Of a stretch of 64,000 bases of DNA, positions 36,391 through 45,522 are shown piece after piece. The stretch is from an uncultured Phascolarctobacterium sp. (lineage in GTDB: Bacteria > Bacillota > Negativicutes > Acidaminococcales > Acidaminococcaceae). Position 1 is the stretch's first letter, and each line of letters starts with the position of its first letter. The stretch is from contig CASFJU010000010.1 in assembly GCA_949295115.1 (NCBI GenBank), positions 58,506-122,505 on the forward strand, read 5' to 3'. The notes beneath the pieces are model-generated. The model was not told the origin of the DNA and searched no databases. It was given only the letters and a program-made list of their open reading frames with translations. A program made the position numbers and the translations under genes.

Positions 36391-37217
36391 TTGCAATGAC
36401 CTCCGCAGCTATATTCCAGGCTTTCCTGGTCTTTGTACATCAGCTGGCGCTGCATTAAGTTGGCAAAATCAACCTTGTGTCCGTCAAATTCCGGGCCATC
36501 CACGCAGGCGAATTTGGTTTCATCGCCGACGGTTACGCGGCAGCCGCCGCACATGCCGGTGCCGTCAACCATGATGGTGTTAAGGCTTACCGTGGTTTTG
36601 GTGCCGAACGGTTTGGTGGTTGCGGCAACGTTTTTCATCATAATTACCGGGCCGATGGCAAGTACAAAGTCAACCTGCTCGCCTTTTTCCAGCATTTCGC
36701 GCACGGGGTCGGTTACAAAGCCCTTGTGCCCTTCGCTGCCGTCGTCGGTGGTAATAATTACTTCGTCGCTGATGGCTTCCATTTTGTCGCGCCAGATAAT
36801 TAAATCCTTATTGCGCGCGCCGATAACGGAGATTACCTTGTTGCCAAGCTCATGGTAAGCACGGGCAATCGGGTACACCGGCGCAACGCCGATGCCGCCG
36901 CCAACGCAGACAACGGTGCCGAACTTGCCCATTTCGGACGGGCGTCCGAGCGGGCCGACAACATCAAGAATATCGTCGCCTTCTTCAAAGGTTTCGCAAA
37001 GATGTTTGGTGGTGTTGCCCACTGCCTGCACGATTAAGGTGATAGTGCCTTTTTCGCGGTCAAAATCGGCAATGGTCAGTGGTATACGTTCGCTGTTTTC
37101 TTCAGTGCGTATCATTACAAACTGCCCCGGCTGGCATTTATGCGCAATCAGGGGCGTGTCTACTAAAAATTCGTAAACAGCAGGTGCTAAACAACTTTTA
37201 GATAAAATTTTAGCCAC
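36375..37217 (-). CDS. FAD/NAD-binding ferredoxin reductase subunit, NfnA-like
   Basis: The 280-residue protein has a ferredoxin-reductase fold with RIPLTIADF (flavin), GGGIGVAPVYPIA (nucleotide) and a [2Fe-2S] cysteine set with CGGCRVTVGDETKFACVDG. It is related to PyrK of dihydroorotate dehydrogenase. With the overlapping GltD-like subunit downstream it should form NfnAB, which couples NADH, NADPH and ferredoxin. The start follows mtaD by 19 bases, so it seems to be read from the methylthioadenosine/SAH operon. Confidence 0.9.
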   Translation of the reverse strand: MAKILSKSCLAPAVYEFLVDTPLIAHKCQPGQFVMIRTEENSERIPLTIADFDREKGTITLIVQAVGNTTKHLCETFEEGDDILDVVGPLGRPSEMGKFGTVVCVGGGIGVAPVYPIARAYHELGNKVISVIGARNKDLIIWRDKMEAISDEVIITTDDGSEGHKGFVTDPVREMLEKGEQVDFVLAIGPVIMMKNVAATTKPFGTKTTVSLNTIMVDGTGMCGGCRVTVGDETKFACVDGPEFDGHKVDFANLMQRQLMYKDQESLEYSCGGHCKCVEE

Positions 37218-37236
37218 TTGTGTTTCCCTCCCTAAA

Positions 37237-38517
37237 TTATTTATTGGTTAAACGGCGTGCGCGCACGTCTGCTTCGGCATAGATTTTCTCCAGATCCATG
37301 TTAAGCAGCCTGGCGTTTTGCATAAGCACTTTGCCGTCGATGATGACCGTATCGGCGTCACCGGAGTTAGCGGCATATACAAACAGCGAAGTTCTGTCGT
37401 GGCGCGGGTGCCAGTAAGGTTTATCCATATCATAAAGTACAATGTCGGCAATCTGCCCTGCTTCAATTTTTCCAAGGTTTTTAAAGCCCAGCGCTTTTGC
37501 GCCTTCGCTTGTTGCAAGGGCAAGCGCTTCTGCCGCAGGCAGGATTTGCGGGTCGCCCGTCATGTTTTTGTGCAGCATGGCGGCAAGGCGGCATTCTTCC
37601 AGCATATCAAGATTGTTGTTGCTGCTGGTGCCGTCCGTGCCAAGGCCGACAGTAATGCTATGTTTAAGCATGGCAGGCACGGGCGCGATGCCGCTGGCAA
37701 GTTTCAGATTGCTTTGCGGGTTATGTGCCACGCGCACATGTTTGGCTGCCATGATTTGCATATCTTCCTTATCGACATGGACGCAGTGCGCTGCCAGCGT
37801 GCCGCATTCAAACATGCCGATGCTGTCCATCAGCTTAATCGGGCTCATGCCGTGTTCCTTAATGCAGTCGTCCACTTCGCCGCGGGTTTCCGCAAGGTGT
37901 ATGTGTATTTCGCTGCCAAGTTCCTGCGCTTTGGCAACAACTTTTTTCAGGTAATCCATGGAGCAGGTGTAAGGCGCGTGAGGCCCAAGCATTACGCGGA
38001 TGCGTCCGTTGCAGCTGTTGTGGCGTTCTTTGAACAGTGCTGCGTTTTCTTCCAGTTTGGTAAAGTTTTCATCGCTGAAGCCTGTCAGACCACGGCTTAA
38101 AGCAGCGCGGATGCCTGTTTCGGCAACGGCGTCCGCCACGCGGTCCATGGAAAAATACATGTCGGCAAAGCAGGTGGTGCCGCTTTTTAACATCTCCGCA
38201 ATGGAAAGCATGGTGCCCCAGTAAATATCGTCGTCGGTCAAACCGTCTTCGGCAGGCCAGATTTTATTTTGCAGCCAGTCCATCAGCACCATGTCGTCCG
38301 CATAGCTGCGCAAAAGCGTCATAGCAGCGTGCGTGTGGGTGTTTACCATGCCCGGAACGGCAATTTTGCCGTCCGCGTCGATAACTTCCGCGCTTTCAAA
38401 TCCCTGCGGCAGTTCTTTGCTGATGGTTTTAATCAGGTTATCTTCGATGCCAATGTAGTATTTACCGGTATCTTGGGCTGAAATAATTTCAGCGTTTTTA
38501 ATCAGTAATTTTGCCAT
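37237..38517 (-). CDS. mtaD: MTA/S-adenosylhomocysteine deaminase
   Basis: The 426-residue amidohydrolase deaminates methylthioadenosine, SAH and related adenosines to inosine forms. Family signs are the metal motif HTHAAMTLLR, the segment ADDMVLMDWLQNKIWP, HIHLAETRGEVDD, and the later GTDGTSSNNNLDM. I chose the start MAKLLIKNAE at 38517: the residues upstream in frame are arginine-rich and lack a site. Its ATG overlaps the stop of the aldolase gene by one base (TAATG), so translation is probably coupled. It may matter more here because the neighbouring mtnP is broken. Confidence 0.93.
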   Translation of the reverse strand: MAKLLIKNAEIISAQDTGKYYIGIEDNLIKTISKELPQGFESAEVIDADGKIAVPGMVNTHTHAAMTLLRSYADDMVLMDWLQNKIWPAEDGLTDDDIYWGTMLSIAEMLKSGTTCFADMYFSMDRVADAVAETGIRAALSRGLTGFSDENFTKLEENAALFKERHNSCNGRIRVMLGPHAPYTCSMDYLKKVVAKAQELGSEIHIHLAETRGEVDDCIKEHGMSPIKLMDSIGMFECGTLAAHCVHVDKEDMQIMAAKHVRVAHNPQSNLKLASGIAPVPAMLKHSITVGLGTDGTSSNNNLDMLEECRLAAMLHKNMTGDPQILPAAEALALATSEGAKALGFKNLGKIEAGQIADIVLYDMDKPYWHPRHDRTSLFVYAANSGDADTVIIDGKVLMQNARLLNMDLEKIYAEADVRARRLTNK

Positions 38518-39185
38518 TATTCTTCTCCTAACTGGCGTTTGCGGTAATGCGCTTCGTAAAAGCCGTGCATGACGTCGATATCGCTTTGCGGCAGCAGTAC
38601 CGCGCCGCCTATGGACTGCGTAATGCAATAAAGCTGCGCTGCTTTTTCCACAATGCCTGCTACCATCATGGCTTCGTCAAGCGTTGTGCCCCAGCAGGCA
38701 ACGCCGTGGTTTGCCATCAGCGCCGCGCGTTTGCCGCCCATGGCGTTAATAACGTTCTGCGCAAGCTCATCCGTGCCGGGTAAAGCGTATTCGGCGCAGC
38801 GCACCGGCCCGCCCATAATCTGCACCATGTCTTCAATTAAAGGCGGTATATCCCTGCGGGCAGCGGCACAGGCACTGGCGTAAATGCTGTGCGTGTGTAC
38901 TACCGCTTCGGCGTCCGGCTGAGCTTTATAAATTGCCAGGTGCAGCGGCAGTTCGCTGCTGGGTATTAAAGTGCCGTCCAGCGTGTTGCCTGCTGCGTCA
39001 ACTATTACTATATCCTGCGGCATTAAATTATCGTAGCCGTGCCCGGAAGGCGTTACGGCAAAGGTTTCTTCGTCAACCCTGACGCTGATGTTGCCCCACG
39101 AACCGGGCAGCATGTTCTGCCCTGCCATTTTTTTGGCGGCGTTTATAATTTCCACGCGCGCTTTGTTAATTGCTATATTGTTCAT
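38517..39185 (-). CDS. Class II aldolase (methylthioribulose-phosphate type likely)
   Basis: The 222-residue protein is a zinc class II aldolase/adducin-fold enzyme, with GNISVRVDEETFAVTPSG, the metal pair HTHS, and a later H in NHGVACWGT. Relatives include fuculose-phosphate aldolase, MtnB dehydratase and the Ald2 aldolase. Ald2 splits 5-methylthioribulose (or 5-deoxyribulose) 1-phosphate into DHAP and an aldehyde. Directly next to mtnA and mtnP, a role in that salvage route is likely. MtnB cannot be ruled out, but the later MtnW/MtnX/MtnD steps are absent from the operon. It lies one base after ahcY. Confidence 0.82.
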   Translation of the reverse strand: MNNIAINKARVEIINAAKKMAGQNMLPGSWGNISVRVDEETFAVTPSGHGYDNLMPQDIVIVDAAGNTLDGTLIPSSELPLHLAIYKAQPDAEAVVHTHSIYASACAAARRDIPPLIEDMVQIMGGPVRCAEYALPGTDELAQNVINAMGGKRAALMANHGVACWGTTLDEAMMVAGIVEKAAQLYCITQSIGGAVLLPQSDIDVMHGFYEAHYRKRQLGEE

Positions 39186-39186
39186 A

Positions 39187-40431
39187 TTATTCAGCGTGCA
39201 GGTAAGCGTACTGCTCCGGCGTTAAGGTGTCGATGCCGTAGCCCATTGCTTCCAGTTTCAGCGCCGCAACTTCGGTATTAAGTTCTTCCGGCAGTACGTA
39301 CAGATTGTTTTTCAGTTCGCCTTTGTGCTCCAGCAGGTACTTCATGGCAAGGAACTGCATGGCAAAGGACAGGTCCATTACTTCTGCCGGATGGCCGTCG
39401 CCGCAGGCAAGGTTTACAAGGCGGCCTTCGCCCAGCAGGTTCAGTTTGTGTCCGTTGGGCATAGTATAGGTGGTAATGTTTTTGCGCACTTCGTAAGGCG
39501 CTTCAACAGTCATTTCTTCAAGGTCTTTCACGTTAACTTCCACATCAAAATGCCCTGCGTTGCTCAGCACAACGCCGTCCTTCATCAGCGGGAAGTGTTC
39601 TTTGGTGATAACATCCTTACAGCCGGTAACGGTTACAAAGAAGTCGCCGTATTTGGCAGCTTCCTTCATCGGCATTACGCGGAAGCCGTCGAATACAGCT
39701 TCAATGCCCTTAATCGGGTCGATTTCCGTAACGATAACATTAGCGCCAAGGCCTTTGGCACGCATGGCAACGCCTTTGCCGCACCAGCCGTAGCCTGCAA
39801 CGACAACGGTTTTGCCTGCCACAACAAGGTTGGTGGTGCGCATAATGCCGTCCCAGGAGGATTGGCCCGTGCCGTATCTGTTATCAAACAGGTATTTGCA
39901 GTAAGCATCGTTAACGGCAATCATCGGGAATGCCAGTTTACCGGCTTCGTCCAATGCTTTTAAACGGTGTACGCCGGTGGTGGTTTCTTCGCTGCCGCCG
40001 ATAAGGTTCGGAATCAGCTCGCGGCGGGAGTTGTGCAGCATGTTAACAAGGTCGCCGCCGTCGTCGATAATTAAAGACGGTTTGGTATCCAGCGCTTTGC
40101 TTAAATACAAATCGTATTCTTCCTGGCTGCAGGCATGGGTTGCATAAACGGTAACGCCGCTGTCTGCCAGCGCTGCGGCAACATCGTCCTGCGTGGAAAG
40201 CGGGTTGCTGCCGGTAACGACAACATTGGCGCCGCAGTTTTTCAAAGTCTGCGCAAGGTATGCGGTTTTTGCTTCCAGATGAATGGTTACAACCATATTC
40301 AAACCGTCGAATATTTTTTTACCGCCGTAGCGTTCGTTTAAAATATTCAGCAGCGGCATATGCTCTTTTACCCAGGCGATTTTCTGGTGACCGGAAGGCG
40401 CAAGGGCAATGTCTTTAATCATACTATCCAT
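39187..40431 (-). CDS. ahcY: Adenosylhomocysteinase
   Basis: AhcY hydrolyses S-adenosylhomocysteine to adenosine and homocysteine and so removes product inhibition of SAM-dependent methylases. The 414-residue protein shows the NAD-binding segment AGYGWCGKGVAMRAKGLG, the substrate stretch GTGQSSWDGIMRTTN and HFDVEVNV. The ATG is nine bases after AAGGAGG and overlaps the mtnA stop by eight bases. It is slightly shorter than the E. coli-free standard of about 430-470 residues, typical of the short bacterial/archaeal form. Confidence 0.95.
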   Translation of the reverse strand: MDSMIKDIALAPSGHQKIAWVKEHMPLLNILNERYGGKKIFDGLNMVVTIHLEAKTAYLAQTLKNCGANVVVTGSNPLSTQDDVAAALADSGVTVYATHACSQEEYDLYLSKALDTKPSLIIDDGGDLVNMLHNSRRELIPNLIGGSEETTTGVHRLKALDEAGKLAFPMIAVNDAYCKYLFDNRYGTGQSSWDGIMRTTNLVVAGKTVVVAGYGWCGKGVAMRAKGLGANVIVTEIDPIKGIEAVFDGFRVMPMKEAAKYGDFFVTVTGCKDVITKEHFPLMKDGVVLSNAGHFDVEVNVKDLEEMTVEAPYEVRKNITTYTMPNGHKLNLLGEGRLVNLACGDGHPAEVMDLSFAMQFLAMKYLLEHKGELKNNLYVLPEELNTEVAALKLEAMGYGIDTLTPEQYAYLHAE

Positions 40432-41488
40432 TAAAATTTTCCTCCTTGGTTTTAAGCTGCAATTTTTTTATGTTTTCCAAATAAGGCGGCTTGATAACGC
40501 CGTATTCGGTAATAATGCCTGTTATAAGTTCTGCTGGCGTAACGTCAAACGCGGGGTTAAAGGCCTGTGCGTCCTGCGGCGCTGTTATAACGCCCTGCAA
40601 GCGCTTAACTTCGTCCGCACTGCGTTCTTCTATCGGTATATCTGCCCCGGTGGCGATGCTAAAATCAAACGTGCTGACTGGTGCGGCGATGTAAAACGGT
40701 ATGCCGTGGTGTTTTGCCGCCAGTGCCACGCCGTAAGTACCGATTTTATTGGCAGTATCGCCGTTTAAGGCAATGCGGTCCGCACCGGTAACGACGGCGT
40801 TAATGCCCTTTTGTTTCATCGTCAACGCCGCCATGTTGTCGGTAATAACCGTTACCGGGATCTTATCCTGCATCAGCTCCCACACCGTCAGGCGTGCGCC
40901 CTGCAAAAGCGGGCGGGTTTCATCGGCATAAACCATGTCAATTTTGCCTTGTGCGTGCGCCGCACGGATAACGCCAAGCGCAGTGCCCCAGCCGCAAGTT
41001 GCCAGCGCGCCGGCGTTGCAGTGCGTCAGGATGCGGGTATGCGGCGATAAAAGTGCTGCGCCATACTCGCCCATTTTTTTGTTGCAGGCGATATCGTCAT
41101 CGTAAATTTTTATGGCAAGTGTTTCCAGCTGTACTGCAATTTCATCCGGCGTTTTGCCCTGCCCTGCCAGTTCATCAGCCTTTGCGTACAGCTTGTTGGC
41201 TGCCCACGCAAGGTTTACTGCTGTCGGGCGGGCGGCGGTAAGTTCATCGCGCACAGCGGCAAAAGCCTGTAAATTTGCCCTGCCTTCACGCATCAGCTGC
41301 TGCCAGCCCAGCACCATGGCAAAACCTGCCGCAGCGCCGATAGCGGGCGCACCGCGTACTTCCAGCCTTTTAATGGCTTCGGCAAGGAGCAGGTAAGTTG
41401 TGCATTTTATAAAGCTTATTTCAACCGGCAGCTTTGTCTGGTCCAAAATCTCCAGCGCGTTATGCTGCCATTCCATTGTTTTAACCAT
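40424..41488 (-). CDS. mtnA: Methylthioribose-1-phosphate isomerase
   Basis: MtnA converts 5-methylthioribose 1-phosphate to the ribulose form in the methionine salvage pathway. The 354-residue protein, of the eIF2B-like fold, has RGAPAIGAAAGF, HCNAGALATCGWGTALG with the catalytic cysteine, and TGADRIALNGDTANKIGTY with the catalytic aspartate. The ATG at 41488 follows GAGG at a short gap, nine bases after the (shifted) end of mtnP. It overlaps ahcY. Its substrate would normally come from MtnP, which looks inactivated here, or from a kinase route not seen in the window. Confidence 0.95.
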   Translation of the reverse strand: MVKTMEWQHNALEILDQTKLPVEISFIKCTTYLLLAEAIKRLEVRGAPAIGAAAGFAMVLGWQQLMREGRANLQAFAAVRDELTAARPTAVNLAWAANKLYAKADELAGQGKTPDEIAVQLETLAIKIYDDDIACNKKMGEYGAALLSPHTRILTHCNAGALATCGWGTALGVIRAAHAQGKIDMVYADETRPLLQGARLTVWELMQDKIPVTVITDNMAALTMKQKGINAVVTGADRIALNGDTANKIGTYGVALAAKHHGIPFYIAAPVSTFDFSIATGADIPIEERSADEVKRLQGVITAPQDAQAFNPAFDVTPAELITGIITEYGVIKPPYLENIKKLQLKTKEENFNG

Positions 41489-41497
41489 GGCTGCCTC

Positions 41498-42264
41498 TTA
41501 AAGTTTAAAACCACCGAATTCTGCCATGCAGTGTGCGCAGCTGCAGCATTCGCTGTCTTCGCTGTTATCGGCAATAAAGGTTTCAATCAACTGCGCCATG
41601 TTTTTGCCGCTCTGCGCCATTGCTTCCACAACTTCGCTGTGGCTCAGCGGCGTCGGCGAAATGCCTGCCGCCATATTGGTAACAATGCTGCAGTTGGTGT
41701 AGCACATTTCGGCTTCGCGCCGACAAGGTCGCCGCCAAGCATGGCGAACATTTTAATTTCGGCCGCGGTTTCAAAGCGGGGGCCTTCCGTGCAGACATAG
41801 CATCCTGTTTTGTGGAACGGAATAGACGTTTTTTCAAGGCATTTGATAACCTTTGCACGCAGGCGCGGGCAGTACGGATTGGTGAAATCCACATGTGCCA
41901 CGCCGAGTTCCGGCGTATCGTAAAAAGTGTTTACGCGGCTTTTGGTAAAATCTATCGCCTGGTCGCACACAACAAAATGCCCGGCTTTCATCTCTCTGTT
42001 TAAAGAGCCGACTGCCGTGGTGGCAAAAATTTCTTCCGTGCCGAGGCTTTTCAGTGCCCAGATATTGGCGCGGTAATTTACTTTGTGCGGCGGTACGCTG
42101 TGCCCCACGCCGTGGCGGGTAATGAACACTACCTGATTGCCGTGCAGCGTGCCGATTTTGCAAAGCGCGTCGCCGTAAGGCGTGGCAATAACCTTTTCTT
42201 CAAATCCTGCCAGCGCATCCGGGCTGTAAACGCCGGTGCCGCCGATAATTGCTATTTTGCGCAT
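41498..42264 (-). pseudogene. mtnP: Methylthioadenosine phosphorylase, frameshifted by deletion
   Basis: MtnP cleaves methylthioadenosine with phosphate. The frame from ATG 42264 reads normally (GGTGVYSPDALAGF, TRHGVGH, EGPRFETAAEIKMF) to GGDLVG near 41725, then changes to unrelated residues and ends at 41644. The true C-terminus (REAEMCYTNCSIVTNMAAG to the end at 41498) is in another frame. Between the two pieces the roughly ten residues of the family motif G-M-T-x-x-P-E-V-x-L-A are missing. The sum is about 31 bp deleted. The lost Met/Thr/Pro-Glu stretch contributes to the substrate site, so even a frameshifted product should be inactive. Confidence 0.85.
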
Positions 42265-42265
42265 G

Positions 42266-42928
42266 TTAATCCTCCTGTTTGTTTAAAGTATCTATCAAAG
42301 TCAGTAAGTCGGTCATTTTATTTATAACATAATCCGGTTTGCCTTCGTTTAAAATAAAATTCCAGTCAAAGCTGGTGTAACGCACGGCAGCCGTTTGGCA
42401 GCCTGCCGCCCTTGCACTTTGCAAATCATAAGGGCTGTCGCCGACCGCAAGACAGTCCGCACCTGTTAAACCGAGGCGTTTGAGCGCCATCAGGCTTGGG
42501 CCGGGCAATGGCTTGTTTTCGGCGCAGTCGTCGCAGGCGATGATGGTATCAAAGTATTCTACCAGATCATAACAGCCCAAATCGCGGATTGCCGCCGGGC
42601 GTTTTTTGGAAGTAACAACCGCCATTTTAATACCGCTCCGCTTTAATGCGGAAAGCGTTTCACCAACGCCGTCAATGCCTTCTATCAGTTCATCATACCG
42701 CGTGCGCTGATAGGCGCGGTAGGCATCGCAGAACTCATCTGCCATTTCATCCGGCATGTAAGCCGTAACGGCTGTGCGCATCGGAAGGCCGAAACCTGCA
42801 ACCAGTTCGCTGTCGCTCGGCACCGGCATACCAAACTGCTTAAACGTATGGCGGAACGATTCCAGAATCAGCGGCGTGGTGTTTACCAGCGTTCCGTCAA
42901 GATCAAATAAAACTCCCTTTATCTTCAC
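42266..42928 (-). CDS. HAD-superfamily phosphatase (PpaX/Gph-like)
   Basis: The 220-residue protein has the HAD nucleophile motif FDLDGTL at residues 7-13, the TSKK motif II/III region, and the closing GDSPYDLQSA. Cap insertion after the first motif is of the helical type, as in pyrophosphatase PpaX and phosphoglycolate phosphatase. The start is GTG with AAGGAG seven bases upstream. It is the first gene of the operon; mtnP starts one base after its stop. A role on a salvage phosphate ester is possible but not shown. Confidence 0.85.
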   Translation of the reverse strand: MKIKGVLFDLDGTLVNTTPLILESFRHTFKQFGMPVPSDSELVAGFGLPMRTAVTAYMPDEMADEFCDAYRAYQRTRYDELIEGIDGVGETLSALKRSGIKMAVVTSKKRPAAIRDLGCYDLVEYFDTIIACDDCAENKPLPGPSLMALKRLGLTGADCLAVGDSPYDLQSARAAGCQTAAVRYTSFDWNFILNEGKPDYVINKMTDLLTLIDTLNKQED

Positions 42929-42998
42929 AAAAATCTCCTTAAAATCACATGGGCTTTATCTTTTAATAATACCATAAATGCGCCTTAAAATAAAGATT

Positions 42999-43024
42999 GG
43001 CGGCTTTGATTTCTCAAAACCGCC
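42999..43024 (-). terminator. Terminator of the envelope operon
   Basis: GGCGG and CCGCC with an inner TTTGA/TCAAA stem, followed on the - strand by a T-rich stretch. It ends the transcript that runs from larB to the glycosyltransferase gene, and overlaps the start region of the next operon. Confidence 0.75.
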
Positions 43025-43036
43025 ATAATTATACTG

Positions 43037-44587
43037 TCAATATTTTTCTAAAATCATAATGCCGTCTTTTTCTTTAACAATGCGCAGATTCTGGACTGCT
43101 TCCGGATTTTGCAGGCGCTTAAATTCCAGACGGCGCACTACAATGTATTTCGGCGCTGCGTCAGTAACGGCGTTCTTTAAAGCGTCGGTTTTCGGCAGCA
43201 TCTCCTCGCCCGCTATGCCGGTGTAATACATAAAGCCGGGGCGCAGGAACTTATCAACATAAACCGTTTTGGTTGTATCGCAGGTTGCCACATATTCCGC
43301 CGCCATGGTTTTAACGCTGAATTTATCCGCAACCGGCGGCAGGATGAACGAAAACGCAATCAGCATAGTTAAAAAGCCCATTGCCGCATGCAGATAGCCT
43401 GCAAAAATTACGTCACGCTCGCGCCACAGGAACCACAGAATTACCAGCCCGATAACAATGGTCGTACCGCTTAAAACGCTGGCTTCCAAAGCTGCTTCCG
43501 GCAGCTGCTGGCCGCCGATGTACCAGCCTACGCCAAGCAGGCCGAACATTACAGCTGTGCCGATAACCCACGAAATGAGCGATTCGCCGCGCTGGCTTTC
43601 AAGCCTTGCCAAGTTCCAGCCGACGATAATCGCCAGTGCCGGGAACATCGGCAGAATGTAGGAAACCAGTTTGGTCTGTGAAATGCTGAAAAACAGCAGC
43701 ACAAACACCCACCAGATGTTGAAGAAGGACATTTTTCCCAGTTCATCGCTGCTGGCTTCGGATATCGACGCCCGCAGGGATTGAAGCAATATGCCCGTCC
43801 ACGGGAACATGCCAAGGATGATTACGGGCAGATAGTACCACCACAGTACACGGTCGGGGTGTTCCGGCGTGGTAAAGCGAGTAAGGTTATGGAAGCCCAG
43901 AAAAGTGTTGATGAAATCCATGCCGTGCACCTGATACATTAAATAGTACCACGGCGCGGCGATGGCAAAATACAGCACCAGCCCGCGGATAACGTGCATT
44001 TTTAAAATTTCGCGCAGGTTGCCGGTAAACACAAGGTGCAAAAAGATTATCGCACCGGGGAAAACAATGCCGATAGGGCCTTTGGTAACAGTTGCCAGCG
44101 CCATGGCGATGTACATTACCCAGTACCATTTATGCAGGTAGCACAAAAGCGCCGCCGTCATAAAAAACAGCAGCGTCGTATCGGTAACGGCCGCCTTGCC
44201 AAGATAGAAAAATTCCACGCAGGTGGTTAAAACGATGGAAGCCCAGAAGCCTGCGCGTTCACTGAAGATGTTGCTGATGGAAAAATACAGCATAACGCTG
44301 GTAGCAACAGCCATTAACGCTGCCGGGAAACGCGCCGCAGCTTCGCCGTCGCCGAACAGCCCGAAAGAAATGCTGACGAGCCAGTAATACATCGGCGGCT
44401 TGTCGTACCAATAGTTATCAAAAATACGCGGCGACAGAAAATCGCCGTACTTAATCATCTCGCGCGCTGTTTCCGCATAAACGGGTTCGTCCGGGTCAAA
44501 CAGCGGCACGGAGCCGATGCCCCACATAATGGTTATCAGTGCCAAAACTGCAATAATAATCAGGCTTTGCAGGTTTAAATTTTTCAT
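43037..44587 (-). CDS. PMT/ArnT-type membrane glycosyltransferase (GT39/GT83-like)
   Basis: The 516-residue protein has many membrane helices and the family motif FDPDEPVYAE near residues 30-40, where the acidic pair is catalytic. It should move a sugar from a polyprenyl-phosphate donor to an envelope acceptor, as ArnT does on lipid A. A soluble C-terminal part ends near IVKEKDGIMILEKY. The ATG at 44587 overlaps the epimerase stop by one base and has GGAAGG six bases before it. With the epimerase, flippase-like protein and deacetylase upstream it forms an envelope-glycan module. Confidence 0.85.
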   Translation of the reverse strand: MKNLNLQSLIIIAVLALITIMWGIGSVPLFDPDEPVYAETAREMIKYGDFLSPRIFDNYWYDKPPMYYWLVSISFGLFGDGEAAARFPAALMAVATSVMLYFSISNIFSERAGFWASIVLTTCVEFFYLGKAAVTDTTLLFFMTAALLCYLHKWYWVMYIAMALATVTKGPIGIVFPGAIIFLHLVFTGNLREILKMHVIRGLVLYFAIAAPWYYLMYQVHGMDFINTFLGFHNLTRFTTPEHPDRVLWWYYLPVIILGMFPWTGILLQSLRASISEASSDELGKMSFFNIWWVFVLLFFSISQTKLVSYILPMFPALAIIVGWNLARLESQRGESLISWVIGTAVMFGLLGVGWYIGGQQLPEAALEASVLSGTTIVIGLVILWFLWRERDVIFAGYLHAAMGFLTMLIAFSFILPPVADKFSVKTMAAEYVATCDTTKTVYVDKFLRPGFMYYTGIAGEEMLPKTDALKNAVTDAAPKYIVVRRLEFKRLQNPEAVQNLRIVKEKDGIMILEKY

Positions 44588-45522
44588 CAATTACCTTCCT
44601 TCCGGCGTATTAAATAGTCGTTGTAGGTCTTGGGTATGCCGTGCTCAATGTCCATTTGCGGCACAAAGCCGAGCAGGCTTTTAAGTTTATCATTGCTTAA
44701 AACCGAGCGGAAAATATCGCCCTCGCGCGCAGGCGCATAGTTTACCGTTAAATCATGCCCGCAGGCGGATTTAAACGCACCTAACAGCTTATTCAGCGAT
44801 GTTTCCCTGCTGGTGGAAATGTTGATTACTTTAAAACCCTGCAGGTTTAAGGCTTTGGCGGCAGCTATGGCAATATCACCGGCGTACACAAAATCGCGTG
44901 TCTGCTCGCCGTTGCCGAACACTGTCAGCGGCTTATCCTGCACCAGCAGCTTGCAGAAAATGCTGATAACGCCGCCTTCCCCACCTTCGCCCTGACGCTC
45001 GCCGTACACGTTGGCAAAGCGCAGCACAATGCTGTTTATGCCGTACAAATCGTGGTACATGCGCAGATAATGCTCACTGGTCATTTTGGTAATGCCGTAG
45101 CAGGACGTCGGCATAAGCGGCAAATCCTCCGTCAGCGGGATATTGGGGTTATCGCCGTAAACGGCGGCGCTGGAGGAAAATACCACGGTTTTAACGCCGT
45201 GCTTGCGGCAGCTTTCCAAAATATTCAGCAGGCCGATAAGATTGGTATTGCAGTCCTCCTGCGGGTGCTGCAAGGAATACGGAACCATCGTCTGCGCCGC
45301 AAAGTGGATAACGGCGTCAAACTTTTCCGCAGCAAACAGCTTGTCAACCGTGCCCAAATCACAAATATCGCCCACGCAAAGCTTCATGCCCTGCGGGACG
45401 TGTTTGGCCGAACCGGTGGAAAGATTATCAAGCACCACGGTTTCATGTTCTTTTTGCGCATTAAGGTGCGCCAACAGGTGCGAGCCGATAAAACCGGCGC
45501 CACCCGTAACAAGTAATTTCAT
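44587..45522 (-). CDS. NAD-dependent nucleotide-sugar epimerase
   Basis: The 311-residue short-chain dehydrogenase-type protein has GGAGFIGSH for NAD binding, the catalytic SSSAAVYG and Y-x-x-x-K in SCYGITKMTSE, and RFANVYGERQGE. This is the GalE-like group that epimerises UDP-sugars. The substrate is not clear, but GalE relatives of about 310 residues often act on UDP-glucose/galactose or their N-acetyl forms. The start (TGATG) overlaps the upstream stop. Confidence 0.88.
   Translation of the reverse strand: MKLLVTGGAGFIGSHLLAHLNAQKEHETVVLDNLSTGSAKHVPQGMKLCVGDICDLGTVDKLFAAEKFDAVIHFAAQTMVPYSLQHPQEDCNTNLIGLLNILESCRKHGVKTVVFSSSAAVYGDNPNIPLTEDLPLMPTSCYGITKMTSEHYLRMYHDLYGINSIVLRFANVYGERQGEGGEGGVISIFCKLLVQDKPLTVFGNGEQTRDFVYAGDIAIAAAKALNLQGFKVINISTSRETSLNKLLGAFKSACGHDLTVNYAPAREGDIFRSVLSNDKLKSLLGFVPQMDIEHGIPKTYNDYLIRRKEGN

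Noticed and set aside
41498..42264. Programmed frameshifting as an explanation for the split mtnP
   Set aside because: About ten conserved residues are missing at the break, so no simple shift restores the family sequence.
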